From positions 434,001-498,000 of the forward strand of contig NZ_JAGJCF010000001.1 in assembly GCF_017815135.1 (NCBI RefSeq): DNA of 64,000 bases, in the 5' to 3' direction. Source of the DNA: Jiella mangrovi. GTDB lineage: Bacteria; Pseudomonadota; Alphaproteobacteria; Rhizobiales; Rhizobiaceae. The position numbers were made by a program, and so were the translations under genes. Of the stretch, positions 31,407 through 38,649 are shown piece by piece. The notes under the pieces were generated by a model, which made no database searches, had not been told where the DNA came from, and saw only the letters and a program-made list of their open reading frames with translations. The first letter of the stretch is position 1. Each line of letters opens with the position of its first letter.

Positions 31407-32501
31407 ATGCCTTCCGTGTTGAACCGCCCGAAAGACAGGGCTCTCGATACGATCGCCGAATGGGCCGATCGGGAACTCGCCTTCTGGCTCCACTGCATGG
31501 CGGGCCCGCGCGACTTTTCGGCCGAGCATGCCCGGCTGAACGAAACGCGGCGCTCGATCTTCCTGTTCGACATCGCGGCGGGCCACGCCGCCATGCGACC
31601 GAAGCCAGACTTCTTCACGGCCGAAGAGATCGAAGCGCGCGGCTGCATCGACACCCGCCGCGCCGGCCTCTACCGCGATTTCCTGGCGGACTGCGTGAAG
31701 GGCGCCGCCATGCCGGCGAAGCCGGCGACGATCGCCATCGACGTCTCCGACTTTCCGCTCATGTCCCGGCAGGCGCCGATCTTCTGCTTCCACAAGCCGC
31801 GCGGCGCCGCCAATCCGCTCGTTCCCGACGTCCACTTCTTCACCCACGACTGGTATGCGGGCGACCGCGATACGACAAGATTTGCGCAGAAGCGCTCGGC
31901 CGCGGTGTTCGCCGGCGCCTCGACCGGCGGCTCGGTCACCGCCGACGTCCTCAGGAACGCCGCCCTTCCCCGCCTACGCCTCGCACAGGAGCTGCACGGC
32001 CATCCCGACATCGATTTCAGGATCACCGCCGCCGTCCAGTGCGAAAGTCCGGCCGTCCGCGAAGCTCTGGAGGCGCAACCCTATTTCGGCTCGCATCTCT
32101 CCTGGGCCGAGCAATATGGCCATCGCTTCATCATTTCCGTGGACGGCAATGCGGCAGCCTGGTCCCGCGTCGTCCGGGTTCTGATGAGCGGCAGCGTCCT
32201 GATGAAATTTCCCTCAGACAGCGTCCTTTATTATTATCACGGGCTCGCGCCCAACCGCCATTTCCTCCCCGCCCAAAGCCGCGAGGACATCGAGGCCTTC
32301 ATCGCGCTCGATCGCGCGGGCGCGCTCGATCTTCCGGCGATCGCCAAGCGCGCCAACGGCTTTGCGCGCGACTATCTCGCCAGGGACCGCGTCGTCGCCT
32401 ATGCGCAGGCGATCTTCGGGGCCTATGCCCGATGGCAGACCGGCGAACCGGCTCCGACCCGGAGCCGCTGGCGCTCGTTCCTGCCCGGGACGAAGGCATG
32501 A
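31407..32501 (+). CDS. Glycosyltransferase family 90-like (CAP10/LpsA-type) protein
   Basis: A protein of about 364 residues related to the CAP10/GT90 glycosyltransferases, which in bacteria are linked to lipopolysaccharide core modification. Recognisable segments are FPLMSRQAPIFCFHKPR, KRSAAVFAGASTGG, LSWAEQYGHRFIISVDGNAAAWS and LMSGSVLMKFPSDSVLYYYHGL, the sugar-nucleotide end of the fold. The start is uncertain: an AGGAGG box touches the ATG at 31407 and is ideally spaced (9 bases) from an in-frame GTG at 31416, and an ATG at 31344 is also open. It is followed after 25 bases by rlmJ. Confidence 0.82.
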   Translation: MPSVLNRPKDRALDTIAEWADRELAFWLHCMAGPRDFSAEHARLNETRRSIFLFDIAAGHAAMRPKPDFFTAEEIEARGCIDTRRAGLYRDFLADCVKGAAMPAKPATIAIDVSDFPLMSRQAPIFCFHKPRGAANPLVPDVHFFTHDWYAGDRDTTRFAQKRSAAVFAGASTGGSVTADVLRNAALPRLRLAQELHGHPDIDFRITAAVQCESPAVREALEAQPYFGSHLSWAEQYGHRFIISVDGNAAAWSRVVRVLMSGSVLMKFPSDSVLYYYHGLAPNRHFLPAQSREDIEAFIALDRAGALDLPAIAKRANGFARDYLARDRVVAYAQAIFGAYARWQTGEPAPTRSRWRSFLPGTKA

Positions 32502-32526
32502 GCAAGCCGATTAGCCAAGCCACACC

Positions 32527-33396
32527 ATGAACTATCGCCACGCCTTTCACGCCGGAAACTTCGCCGACGTCGTCAAGCACGCGCTTTTCTGCCGGCTGGT
32601 GCGCTATCTGCAGCGCAAGGACGGCGCGATCCGGATCTACGACACCCATGCCGGGCCGGGCCTCTACGACCTTTTCGGCGAGGCGGCGACGCGCACGCTG
32701 GAGCACGAAGAAGGCATCGCGGCGCTTGCCGCAGCCGATCCGTCGGTCCGGACCCATCCCCTCCTGGCCGACTACTGGGCGATCGTCGAACCCGACATGG
32801 CGCAGGGCCGCTATCCCGGCTCGCCGCTGATCGCCCGCCGGCTGCTCCGTCCGCAGGACCGGCTGTCGGCCTATGAACTCCATCTGGAGGACGGCGCGGC
32901 GCTCAAGGGGCTGTTTGCCGGCGATCCGGCGGTGAAGGCGATCGCCCTCGACGGCTGGCTGGCGCTCGGTGCCCATGTGCCGCCGAAGGAAAAGCGCGGC
33001 CTGGTTCTCATCGATCCGCCCTTCGAGAAGCTCTCCGAGGTCGACGACATCGCCTCGGCCCTGAAGAAAGCCCTCGCCCGCTGGCGCGGCGGCACCTATG
33101 CCGTGTGGTATCCGATCAAGCGACCGGCCATGGTGGAAAGGCTTGAGGACGCCCTCGTCGCCGTCGCACCGAACGAGATCGTCTTCGCCGAGTTCCTGCG
33201 CGAGCCCCACACGTCCGACGAGCGCCTCGTCGGCACCGGCCTTGCGGTGATCAACCCGCCCTTCGTCTTCACCGAGGAGGCCGAGACGCTTCTCGCCATG
33301 CTCCTGCCGGTGCTTCAACGCGGCAGCAAGGCAACATTCGCGATCAAAGATGCGCGTGGGGCCGGTTCGTCGCGGGCGGCGCCGGCCAATCGGTGA
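32527..33396 (+). CDS. rlmJ: 23S rRNA (adenine(2030)-N6)-methyltransferase
   Basis: A 289-residue SAM-dependent methyltransferase modifying A2030 of 23S rRNA. The N-terminus NYRHAFHAGNFADVVKH is the RlmJ hallmark (SAM-binding start), with YDTHAGPGLYDL next and the catalytic DPPFE motif in GLVLIDPPFEKLSEV near residue 162. Only about 25 bases separate it from the GT90 gene, so co-transcription is likely though a functional link is not evident. Confidence 0.96.
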   Translation: MNYRHAFHAGNFADVVKHALFCRLVRYLQRKDGAIRIYDTHAGPGLYDLFGEAATRTLEHEEGIAALAAADPSVRTHPLLADYWAIVEPDMAQGRYPGSPLIARRLLRPQDRLSAYELHLEDGAALKGLFAGDPAVKAIALDGWLALGAHVPPKEKRGLVLIDPPFEKLSEVDDIASALKKALARWRGGTYAVWYPIKRPAMVERLEDALVAVAPNEIVFAEFLREPHTSDERLVGTGLAVINPPFVFTEEAETLLAMLLPVLQRGSKATFAIKDARGAGSSRAAPANR

Positions 33397-33450
33397 TAGG
33401 CTTTGCCGCAAATCGATGTTCGCTCACATGTCGTGCGGGAGTTTGCCACG

Positions 33451-34005
33451 ATGACCAGGCTTGGTGCCATTCTTCTGACGCTCGGCGTTCTTCCGGCCAC
33501 GCTGGCTGCGCCGGCGATGCCCGCGGCCGCCGCCGACATGCAGGTCTACCGGGCCGAACCCCTGCCCTCCAACGTTCCGGCCTGCGACGATGCCGCCGTG
33601 CTCGGCGAGGTCGAGGACCAGTTCGAATACGGCGCGCCGCGCATGCTGGAGACGAAGCTCGAGATCGTCGAATTCAAGGGCATGTTCGAAAAGGCCTATC
33701 AGCCGCAGATCAAGGACGATCCCTACCCGGCGCCGAACCCGATCGAGCGGCGCTATTGCCAGGCCAAGGCGCTGATCTCCGATCACCAGTGGCGAACTGT
33801 CTATTACGTCATCGAATACCCCATGGGATATGCGGCGGCGGGAGACTATCTCGGATTGTTCTCGCCGGTTCGCGGATGGCGGGCCGAGGGCTGCGTTCTC
33901 GGTCTCGACGTCTGGCACGTCTATGGCGCCAACTGCCAGTCGCTGCGCCGGGTGCCTGCCGGGACCGCCACATACGCCAATCCAGGCTACGTCTCGAAAT
34001 ACTGA
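33451..34005 (+). CDS. Exported protein of unknown function
   Basis: I do not recognise the family. The 184-residue protein has a Sec signal peptide (TRLGAILLTLGVLPATLAAP, cleavage near residue 28). The mature part is rich in Tyr and Trp with four cysteines (PACDD, RRYCQ, AEGCVL, GANCQS), and its C-terminus YGANCQSLRR is in the style of small periplasmic proteins of this order. The frame continues upstream to 33403 but the signal peptide fixes the start at 33451. It lies 54 bases behind rlmJ on the same strand. Confidence 0.8.
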   Translation: MTRLGAILLTLGVLPATLAAPAMPAAAADMQVYRAEPLPSNVPACDDAAVLGEVEDQFEYGAPRMLETKLEIVEFKGMFEKAYQPQIKDDPYPAPNPIERRYCQAKALISDHQWRTVYYVIEYPMGYAAAGDYLGLFSPVRGWRAEGCVLGLDVWHVYGANCQSLRRVPAGTATYANPGYVSKY

Positions 34006-34149
34006 GGCCTATGAGGCTCGCGACGCAGGCCCGTCCCTGCGCGCCGGACGCTTCATGCCCTGATTTGCCGCCCCATCCCCTTGCCGGAGGCCGGCTCGTC
34101 GCCGATGATCGGGCAACGGCCGCTGCCGTCATGCTTCAGGAACCAGCCA

Positions 34150-34749
34150 ATGCGCGTTTTCTATTCCTCCGCCTCCCCATTCGCCGCCAAGGTGAGAATG
34201 GCGGCAAGCCATTGCGACCTGCCATTTGAAAGCGTTGCGACGGATACGATGGCCGAGCCGGCGGAGCTGCTTTTTGCCAATCCGCTCGGCAAGATTCCGG
34301 TCGTCGTCCTCGATGACGGCATGGCGCTCTATGACAGCCGGGTGATCTGCGACTATTTCGACAAGCTCACCGGTGGCCAGCTCCTGCCCCAGGGCCTTGA
34401 AGCCTTCACCAGGGTCAAGGTGATCGAGGCGTGTGCCGACGGCATCTGCGACGCTCTGATCCTCGCTCTCTACGAGGAGCGCTACCGTCCCGAGGACAAG
34501 CGCCATCAGCCCTGGGTCGACAAGCAGATGGCCAGGGCCGATCGCGGCCTTGCGGCGCTCGAAAAGATGCTTCCCGACCTGCCGGAGAAACTTTCGACTG
34601 CGCATTTCGCCATGGCCAGCGTGCTCGGCTGGATGAGCTTCCGGTTCAAGGGCAAGCTGGAGGCCGAACGGCCCGCCCTCGCCGCATGGATCAAGGCTTT
34701 TCCGGAAAAATTCCCGGCCTTTTCGCAAGTCGGGCCACGCCCGGCCTGA
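34150..34749 (+). CDS. Glutathione S-transferase family protein
   Basis: A 199-residue GST-fold protein. The N-terminal thioredoxin domain begins MRVFYSSASPFAAKVRMAA with the catalytic Ser in SSASPF, and shows NPLGKIPVVVLDDG (cis-Pro) and LYDSRVICDYFD (glutathione-binding Asp-Ser). An all-helical domain follows (about residues 85-199). Members detoxify electrophiles with glutathione. The ATG at 34150 is the family start; codons upstream in frame are not conserved. Single gene ahead of the tRNA. Confidence 0.93.
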   Translation: MRVFYSSASPFAAKVRMAASHCDLPFESVATDTMAEPAELLFANPLGKIPVVVLDDGMALYDSRVICDYFDKLTGGQLLPQGLEAFTRVKVIEACADGICDALILALYEERYRPEDKRHQPWVDKQMARADRGLAALEKMLPDLPEKLSTAHFAMASVLGWMSFRFKGKLEAERPALAAWIKAFPEKFPAFSQVGPRPA

Positions 34750-35043
34750 CGCTCGAACGACTGTAGCTGGGGCAAGGGCGGGCGACAGACAAGCCGTATC
34801 ACGGTGCTCGCCCCGGCCGCCGTAACCGCCCGACGCTCTCGCTGACAAAGCGTGCAGCGCCAACTCGGGCCCGGTCGGGCATATCTGGAGAGTCGTCAGC
34901 ATCCGGCCCTGCGCTGGCATCAGCCCGCCTGGCTTTGAAAAATTGGCGGACGCGAAAGTTTTGCCGCAGCAAAGAGCATAGCCAGACGCATTGCATGGAT
35001 CGCCTCGAGCCGGTAAGAGACCGGCCCTGACCCATCGCGTCAT
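34750..35043. other. Spacer between the GST gene and tRNA-Gln
   Basis: A 294-base stretch with no gene-like frame. The tRNA promoter must lie near its right end, where the sequence is more AT-rich (about 34938-34985), but no clear -35/-10 pair stands out. Confidence 0.5.
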
Positions 35044-35118
35044 TGGGGCGTCGCCAAGTGGTAAGGCAGCGGCTTTTGGTGCCGCCATTCGCAGGTTCGA
35101 ATCCTGCCGCCCCAGCCA
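35044..35118 (+). tRNA. tRNA-Gln (anticodon TTG)
   Basis: A full cloverleaf can be drawn: acceptor TGGGGCG (35044-35050) with CGCCCCA (35108-35114), D arm GCC/GGC, and anticodon stem GCGGC/GCCGC around loop TTTTGGT with anticodon TTG. The T arm is GCAGG/CCTGC with TTCGAAT, the discriminator is G, and CCA is encoded (35116-35118). It reads CAA (and possibly CAG) codons. Confidence 0.95.
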
Positions 35119-35334
35119 GACCCAGCTATGAGCTGTCAGGGCGCTGCTTTGCGCCACTTTCTGGCCGAGCGCGAGGCCTTCCTGAATACGCCAAGGCAAA
35201 CTCTGGCGCCAGGAGGCTCGAACGGGGCTCGTGATTCAGCTCCCTCGGACATCGGACAGTCGAAAGCATATTCGATCGCAGTGATGTCTGCCGGCGCCCC
35301 AACCGAGAATCGCAACGCCAAGCCGAAGCCCCTG

Positions 35335-35572
35335 CTATGAGAGGCCGCCCTCCGTAACCATCCGGCGGGTGCCGCGAGCCTGCCTGTCGCGCGCCTTCGC
35401 GGCGCGCGTCAACGACCGGATATGAAATGGGTCGCGGGTCCATTCCCAGACAGTGCCGACCATGTCGCAGAGGCCGACCTCATCTAGGGGAACGGCACCG
35501 ACGGGGCATGCGCCGAGAAATCCGTCGGCACAGGTATTGGTCGAACGCTGCTCGCCGAAACAGCCGATCGGC
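35335..35572 (-). pseudogene. Remnant of a formylglycine-generating enzyme (FGE-sulfatase domain)
   Basis: An open fragment of about 78 codons on the minus strand, bounded by stop codons at both ends. It contains NTCADGFLGACPVG, GLCDMVGTVWEWTRD and RRMVTEGGLS. These match the late part of the FGE/SUMF1 sulfatase-modifying fold (compare DGF.GTAPVG, GLYDMVGNVWEWT and RVIRGGS). An intact family member is about 270-300 residues; here the first half and the C-terminus are gone and no start codon fits. A sulfatase remnant lies 2.1 kb away on the same strand, so both are probably leftovers of one sulfatase module. Confidence 0.7.
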
Positions 35573-35679
35573 TACATCGAGGGCGTGGCGAGATAGTCAG
35601 AGGGCAACAACCGTGCGACGTCGGCGTCGCCGCCGAGGGTAGAGCGCGCGGCCCGCATCGCTGTTGGCGGCGATCTTCT

Positions 35680-37542
35680 CTACGCGGCCGGCCTTGCCCG
35701 CCGTGGTGTCTCTGTCGAGCGGCCGCGCTGGGGGCCCATCATGTCGACGCGGACCTTGTCGACCTCCTCGGCGTAGCGGCGCAGCAAATGGCTCTCGCTG
35801 AGCATTCCAAGGAGGTTCGGCTTGGCGGCGTCGGAGACGACGGCGAGCGTATCGCAGACGTTTCGTTCGAAGGCGCGCGAGGCCTGCCGCGCCGACATCT
35901 GCGGCTGCAGCCAGACGTCGCGCTGGGCGAGAACCGCATCGAGCCTTGCGTCGGGATCGGCCGCGAAGGCTGCGAAGGCATCCGAAACCGACACCATGCC
36001 TGCGTAGTTACCGAAATCGTCGACGGCGATGACGCTCTTGGACGAACCGAGCGGGAACGACCGGCAGAATTCCTTGAGGCCGGCATCGTCACGCACGGTC
36101 TTGACGTCGCGGCGCATCAAGCGCCCGACCGTGAGATTACGCACCAGCCCGACATCGTGGGCGCTGCGGATCGTTTCGCCGCGCAGGTGAAAGCGCCAGG
36201 TCGTGAAGGAGTAGCCGAAGGTCGCCCGGACGACGAGCGAGGCAAGCCCGGCGGCCGCCAGAACGACCGTCGCCACCGGCAGGCTGCCATAGAGTTCGAA
36301 AGCGAGAAACCCCATCGTCAAAGGGCCGCCGACGATCGCCGCCGCCATGCCGGCCATCCCGACCGTCGCCGCGAGGGTCGGATCGCCGAGCGTGTGCGGA
36401 AAGAAGGCATCCCCCACGAGAAAGAACAGCTGGCCGATCAGCGTGCCGAGTAGCAGGGACGCGAAGAAGAGGCCGCCGCGGAAACCGGAGCCCAGCGACA
36501 CGGCCGCTGCCAGCGCCTTGCCGCCGATCATCAGGGCGAGCACACCCATCTGGATCGGAGCCTGTTGGAGCACGAGCCCCATCGCGCCGTGGCCGGCCGA
36601 AAGCGCCTGCGGCACCTCCATGACGATCGGGATGAGCAGGAGGCCGCCGATGAGCGGCCGGTAGAGCTGGGCGACGCCGAGGCGCGAATAGGCCCGTTCG
36701 ATGGCCGAGACCAGCACCATGACCAGGATTCCGCACCCGGCCGTGACGATCGCCAGCACCATGAGGGAGACGAACTCCGAGGACGTGACGGCGTGGTCGA
36801 GCGGAACGTGCACCATGACAGTGTGGCCGCCGATCAGCGACGTCACGCCGACCGCGGCGATCGCCGCCGCCATGACCGGGGCGAGCGAGGCGATGGTGTA
36901 GGTGCCGATGATCAGCTCGAAGGCGTAGAATGCTCCGGCGAGCGGCGTGCCGAAGGCCGCCGCAATGGCGCCGGCCGCGCCGCAGCCGACGAGCAGCCGC
37001 ATGTCGCCGCGGCGCGCATGGACGTATTTGCCGAGCTTGGAGCCGAAGGCGCCGCCGAGCTGCGTATAGGCCGCCTCCAACCCGACCGACGCGCCGGCGC
37101 CGTTTGAGGCAATCGTCTGGGCGACGATCAGGAGACTGTCGCGCATCGACATCTTGCCGCCGTGCAGGGCGTTCGATTCGACCGGATCGAGAGGCGCTCG
37201 GCCCTGCCGCTTGGTCCAGACGGCGAGCCCGAGCAGTGCCAGTCCGCCGGCGAACGGCGCCAGCAGCGACAGGCCCCACGTCATCTCACCAATGGCGCTG
37301 AGCCGCTCCTGCGGACCGATGGCGAACAGGAGCATCTGGATCCCGTGGGCGGAGGTGCTGATGGCCACGACCCCGAGGCCCGAAACGCTCCCGACGCAGA
37401 ACGCCGCGAGGACCAGCCAGACCTCGCTGCGGCGGATCAGGATCGACAGCCGCTGCTGCAGCGAGACCTTGTGCGCCAGCATCCGCATCGCGGATGGCAG
37501 CGAGCGGGTCGAATTGGTTCGGAAAGTCGAGACAGAGGACAT
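35680..37542 (-). CDS. ClC-family chloride channel/transporter with C-terminal CBS domains
   Basis: A roughly 620-residue membrane protein. Ten or more hydrophobic segments cover about residues 40-450. They contain NGAGASVGLEAAYTQLGG (the ClC pore loop, with the gating Glu in GLEAA instead of the usual GREGP), GCGAAGAIAAAFGTPLAGAFYAFE and GSGFRGGLFF. The cytosolic C-terminus (about 475-600) carries two CBS-like repeats (VGRLMRRDVKTVRDD; DVWLQPQMSARQASRAF). It moves chloride, possibly with proton exchange. Start uncertain: ATG at 37542 or GTG at 37599. Its neighbours on both sides are decayed genes, so it stands isolated in a degraded region. Confidence 0.9.
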   Translation of the reverse strand: MSSVSTFRTNSTRSLPSAMRMLAHKVSLQQRLSILIRRSEVWLVLAAFCVGSVSGLGVVAISTSAHGIQMLLFAIGPQERLSAIGEMTWGLSLLAPFAGGLALLGLAVWTKRQGRAPLDPVESNALHGGKMSMRDSLLIVAQTIASNGAGASVGLEAAYTQLGGAFGSKLGKYVHARRGDMRLLVGCGAAGAIAAAFGTPLAGAFYAFELIIGTYTIASLAPVMAAAIAAVGVTSLIGGHTVMVHVPLDHAVTSSEFVSLMVLAIVTAGCGILVMVLVSAIERAYSRLGVAQLYRPLIGGLLLIPIVMEVPQALSAGHGAMGLVLQQAPIQMGVLALMIGGKALAAAVSLGSGFRGGLFFASLLLGTLIGQLFFLVGDAFFPHTLGDPTLAATVGMAGMAAAIVGGPLTMGFLAFELYGSLPVATVVLAAAGLASLVVRATFGYSFTTWRFHLRGETIRSAHDVGLVRNLTVGRLMRRDVKTVRDDAGLKEFCRSFPLGSSKSVIAVDDFGNYAGMVSVSDAFAAFAADPDARLDAVLAQRDVWLQPQMSARQASRAFERNVCDTLAVVSDAAKPNLLGMLSESHLLRRYAEEVDKVRVDMMGPQRGRSTETPRRARPAA

Positions 37543-37656
37543 GAGGGGACGCGGAACAGATATCTTGGGAGAACGGCCGGTCTCAGCCGGCGGGCACACA
37601 CTTCAAGGTGCGTGAAGGGTCGAGCGGCAATCGCGTTCGCTGGGGTGCTCGTCGCA

Positions 37657-37944
37657 TCACGCCGTCCCCACGAGGGCGTCGCTGAGGTCGAGCGGCGGCG
37701 GCGGGTAGTGCAGCTTGCGCTGGCCGCCCAGGCCACGCGTATCGCACATCGTCCTTGGCGGCGGCTCGAAACCGGCCACGCAGCTCTCAGCCAGCGCGTC
37801 GAGCGTCGGCGTCTCGATGACCGGATGGCCGGCGCAGTCGAGAAGACGACCCGGCGACTGATCCACCGTCACCAGAAGGACGTTAGAGCGCCGTGCGTCC
37901 CAATGGACGCACAAAGAACGCTCTAACCTATTGAATCTACGCAT
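37657..37944 (-). pseudogene. Sulfatase remnant with a palindromic element at its 5' end
   Basis: The minus-strand frame contains NVLLVTVDQSPGRLLDCAGHPVIETPTLDALAE, of which the visible pieces NVLLVTVDQ and AGHPVIETPTLDALAE are the conserved N-terminus of type I sulfatases (alkaline phosphatase fold). After about residue 55 homology stops and the frame ends after another 40 codons, whereas intact sulfatases have 450-550 residues; the catalytic Cys/Ser-x-Pro-x-Arg is absent. The first about 20 residues of the frame are encoded by a 44-bp palindromic element, not by sulfatase sequence. So this is a truncated, nonfunctional copy. Confidence 0.72.
37883..37926. repeat. 44-bp double palindromic intergenic element
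   Basis: Outer arms TTAGAGCG (37883-37890) and CGCTCTAA (37919-37926), and inner arms GTGCGTCC (37893-37900) and GGACGCAC (37905-37912) around CAAT. The form matches a short palindromic repeat that I recall as abundant in Rhizobiales genomes. It sits inside the sulfatase remnant. A diverged relative lies at 54511-54546. Confidence 0.7.
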
Positions 37945-38127
37945 CGTGCTTTCCACGAATCCATTCCGATTTTTGGGCCGATGCTGTAGGCTGGCCCACC
38001 ATCTGCAATGGCTCTCCATCGGATCATCTGCCCGCATCCGGCCCTCCCGGGCCGTTTGATCAAACGGCAATCCTCCTATACGAGGCGATAGTCAAATCAG
38101 ATAATCTTATAGACTTCATATAGCGGC

Positions 38128-38265
38128 ATGGATCGGAGACTTCTGCCGTCTTTCGCTGTGCTGTCGCAGGAGCTGAACTTCGGTCGCGCGGCCGGCGGCT
38201 CGGCATCAGTCAGCCGGCCCTGTCCCAGGAGATCCAGCGGCTGCGACAGCTCGACGATGCGGCTC
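38128..38265 (+). pseudogene. LysR-type regulator remnant with a frameshift
   Basis: The frame starts MDRRLLPSFAVLSQELNFGRAAG, a LysR helix-turn-helix N-terminus. One missing base near 38192 then shifts the frame, and in the next frame the expected continuation RRLGISQPALSQEIQRLRQLD follows. Past about 38265 no effector-domain sequence remains and the DNA runs into the oxidoreductase remnant on the other strand. It is thus a truncated, frameshifted gene. Confidence 0.75.
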
Positions 38266-38293
38266 AAACCATCGACCTACCGGATTGGCCGGC

Positions 38294-38569
38294 TCAGACG
38301 ACACAAAGCGCTGCTCGCAGGCGCTCCGGCGTACAGGGCAAGTCGTAAATCCTGATGCCCGCCGCATCGTGCTCGGCGTTGGCAAGCGCGGCCACGGCGG
38401 GCCCCTGCGAGCATTTCCCTGTGCCAAGAAACGGCTCGCCCGGCCGGTCGCTCGACTTGCCGGCCGGCAGATTCGGCGCCTCGCGCAAGTTCCGCATTCC
38501 GGCGCCAATCGACGATTGCTGGCGCCAGACCTCGTGCCTGATCGCCGCCCCCAGCATCGACAGCAGCAT
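38294..38569 (-). pseudogene. C-terminal remnant of a molybdopterin-binding xanthine dehydrogenase-type subunit
   Basis: The last about 60 residues of this minus-strand frame contain SDRPGEPFLGTGKCSQGPAVAALANA and DLPCTPERLRAAL, here named in pieces: RPGEPFLGTG, SQGPA, ALANA and LPCTPERLRAAL. They match the extreme C-terminus of the large molybdopterin subunit of xanthine dehydrogenase/aldehyde oxidase-like enzymes, which is normally 700 or more residues. Nothing upstream on that strand continues the homology convincingly. It is a decayed gene end abutting the LysR remnant. Confidence 0.65.
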
Positions 38570-38649
38570 CCCGGGTGGCCGCGCGGCCCGCGGTCACAGC
38601 GCATTCAGCACTTGCAGGATCGCCGGGTCTGCTGCCGGGACCGGAAGGA

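Noticed and set aside
35215-35303. Direct repeat of the tRNA-Gln 3' end as an attachment site
   Set aside because: Only short imperfect matches (for example CTGCCGGCGCCCCAACC near 35290) exist, not long enough to claim an att site, and no integrase is present.
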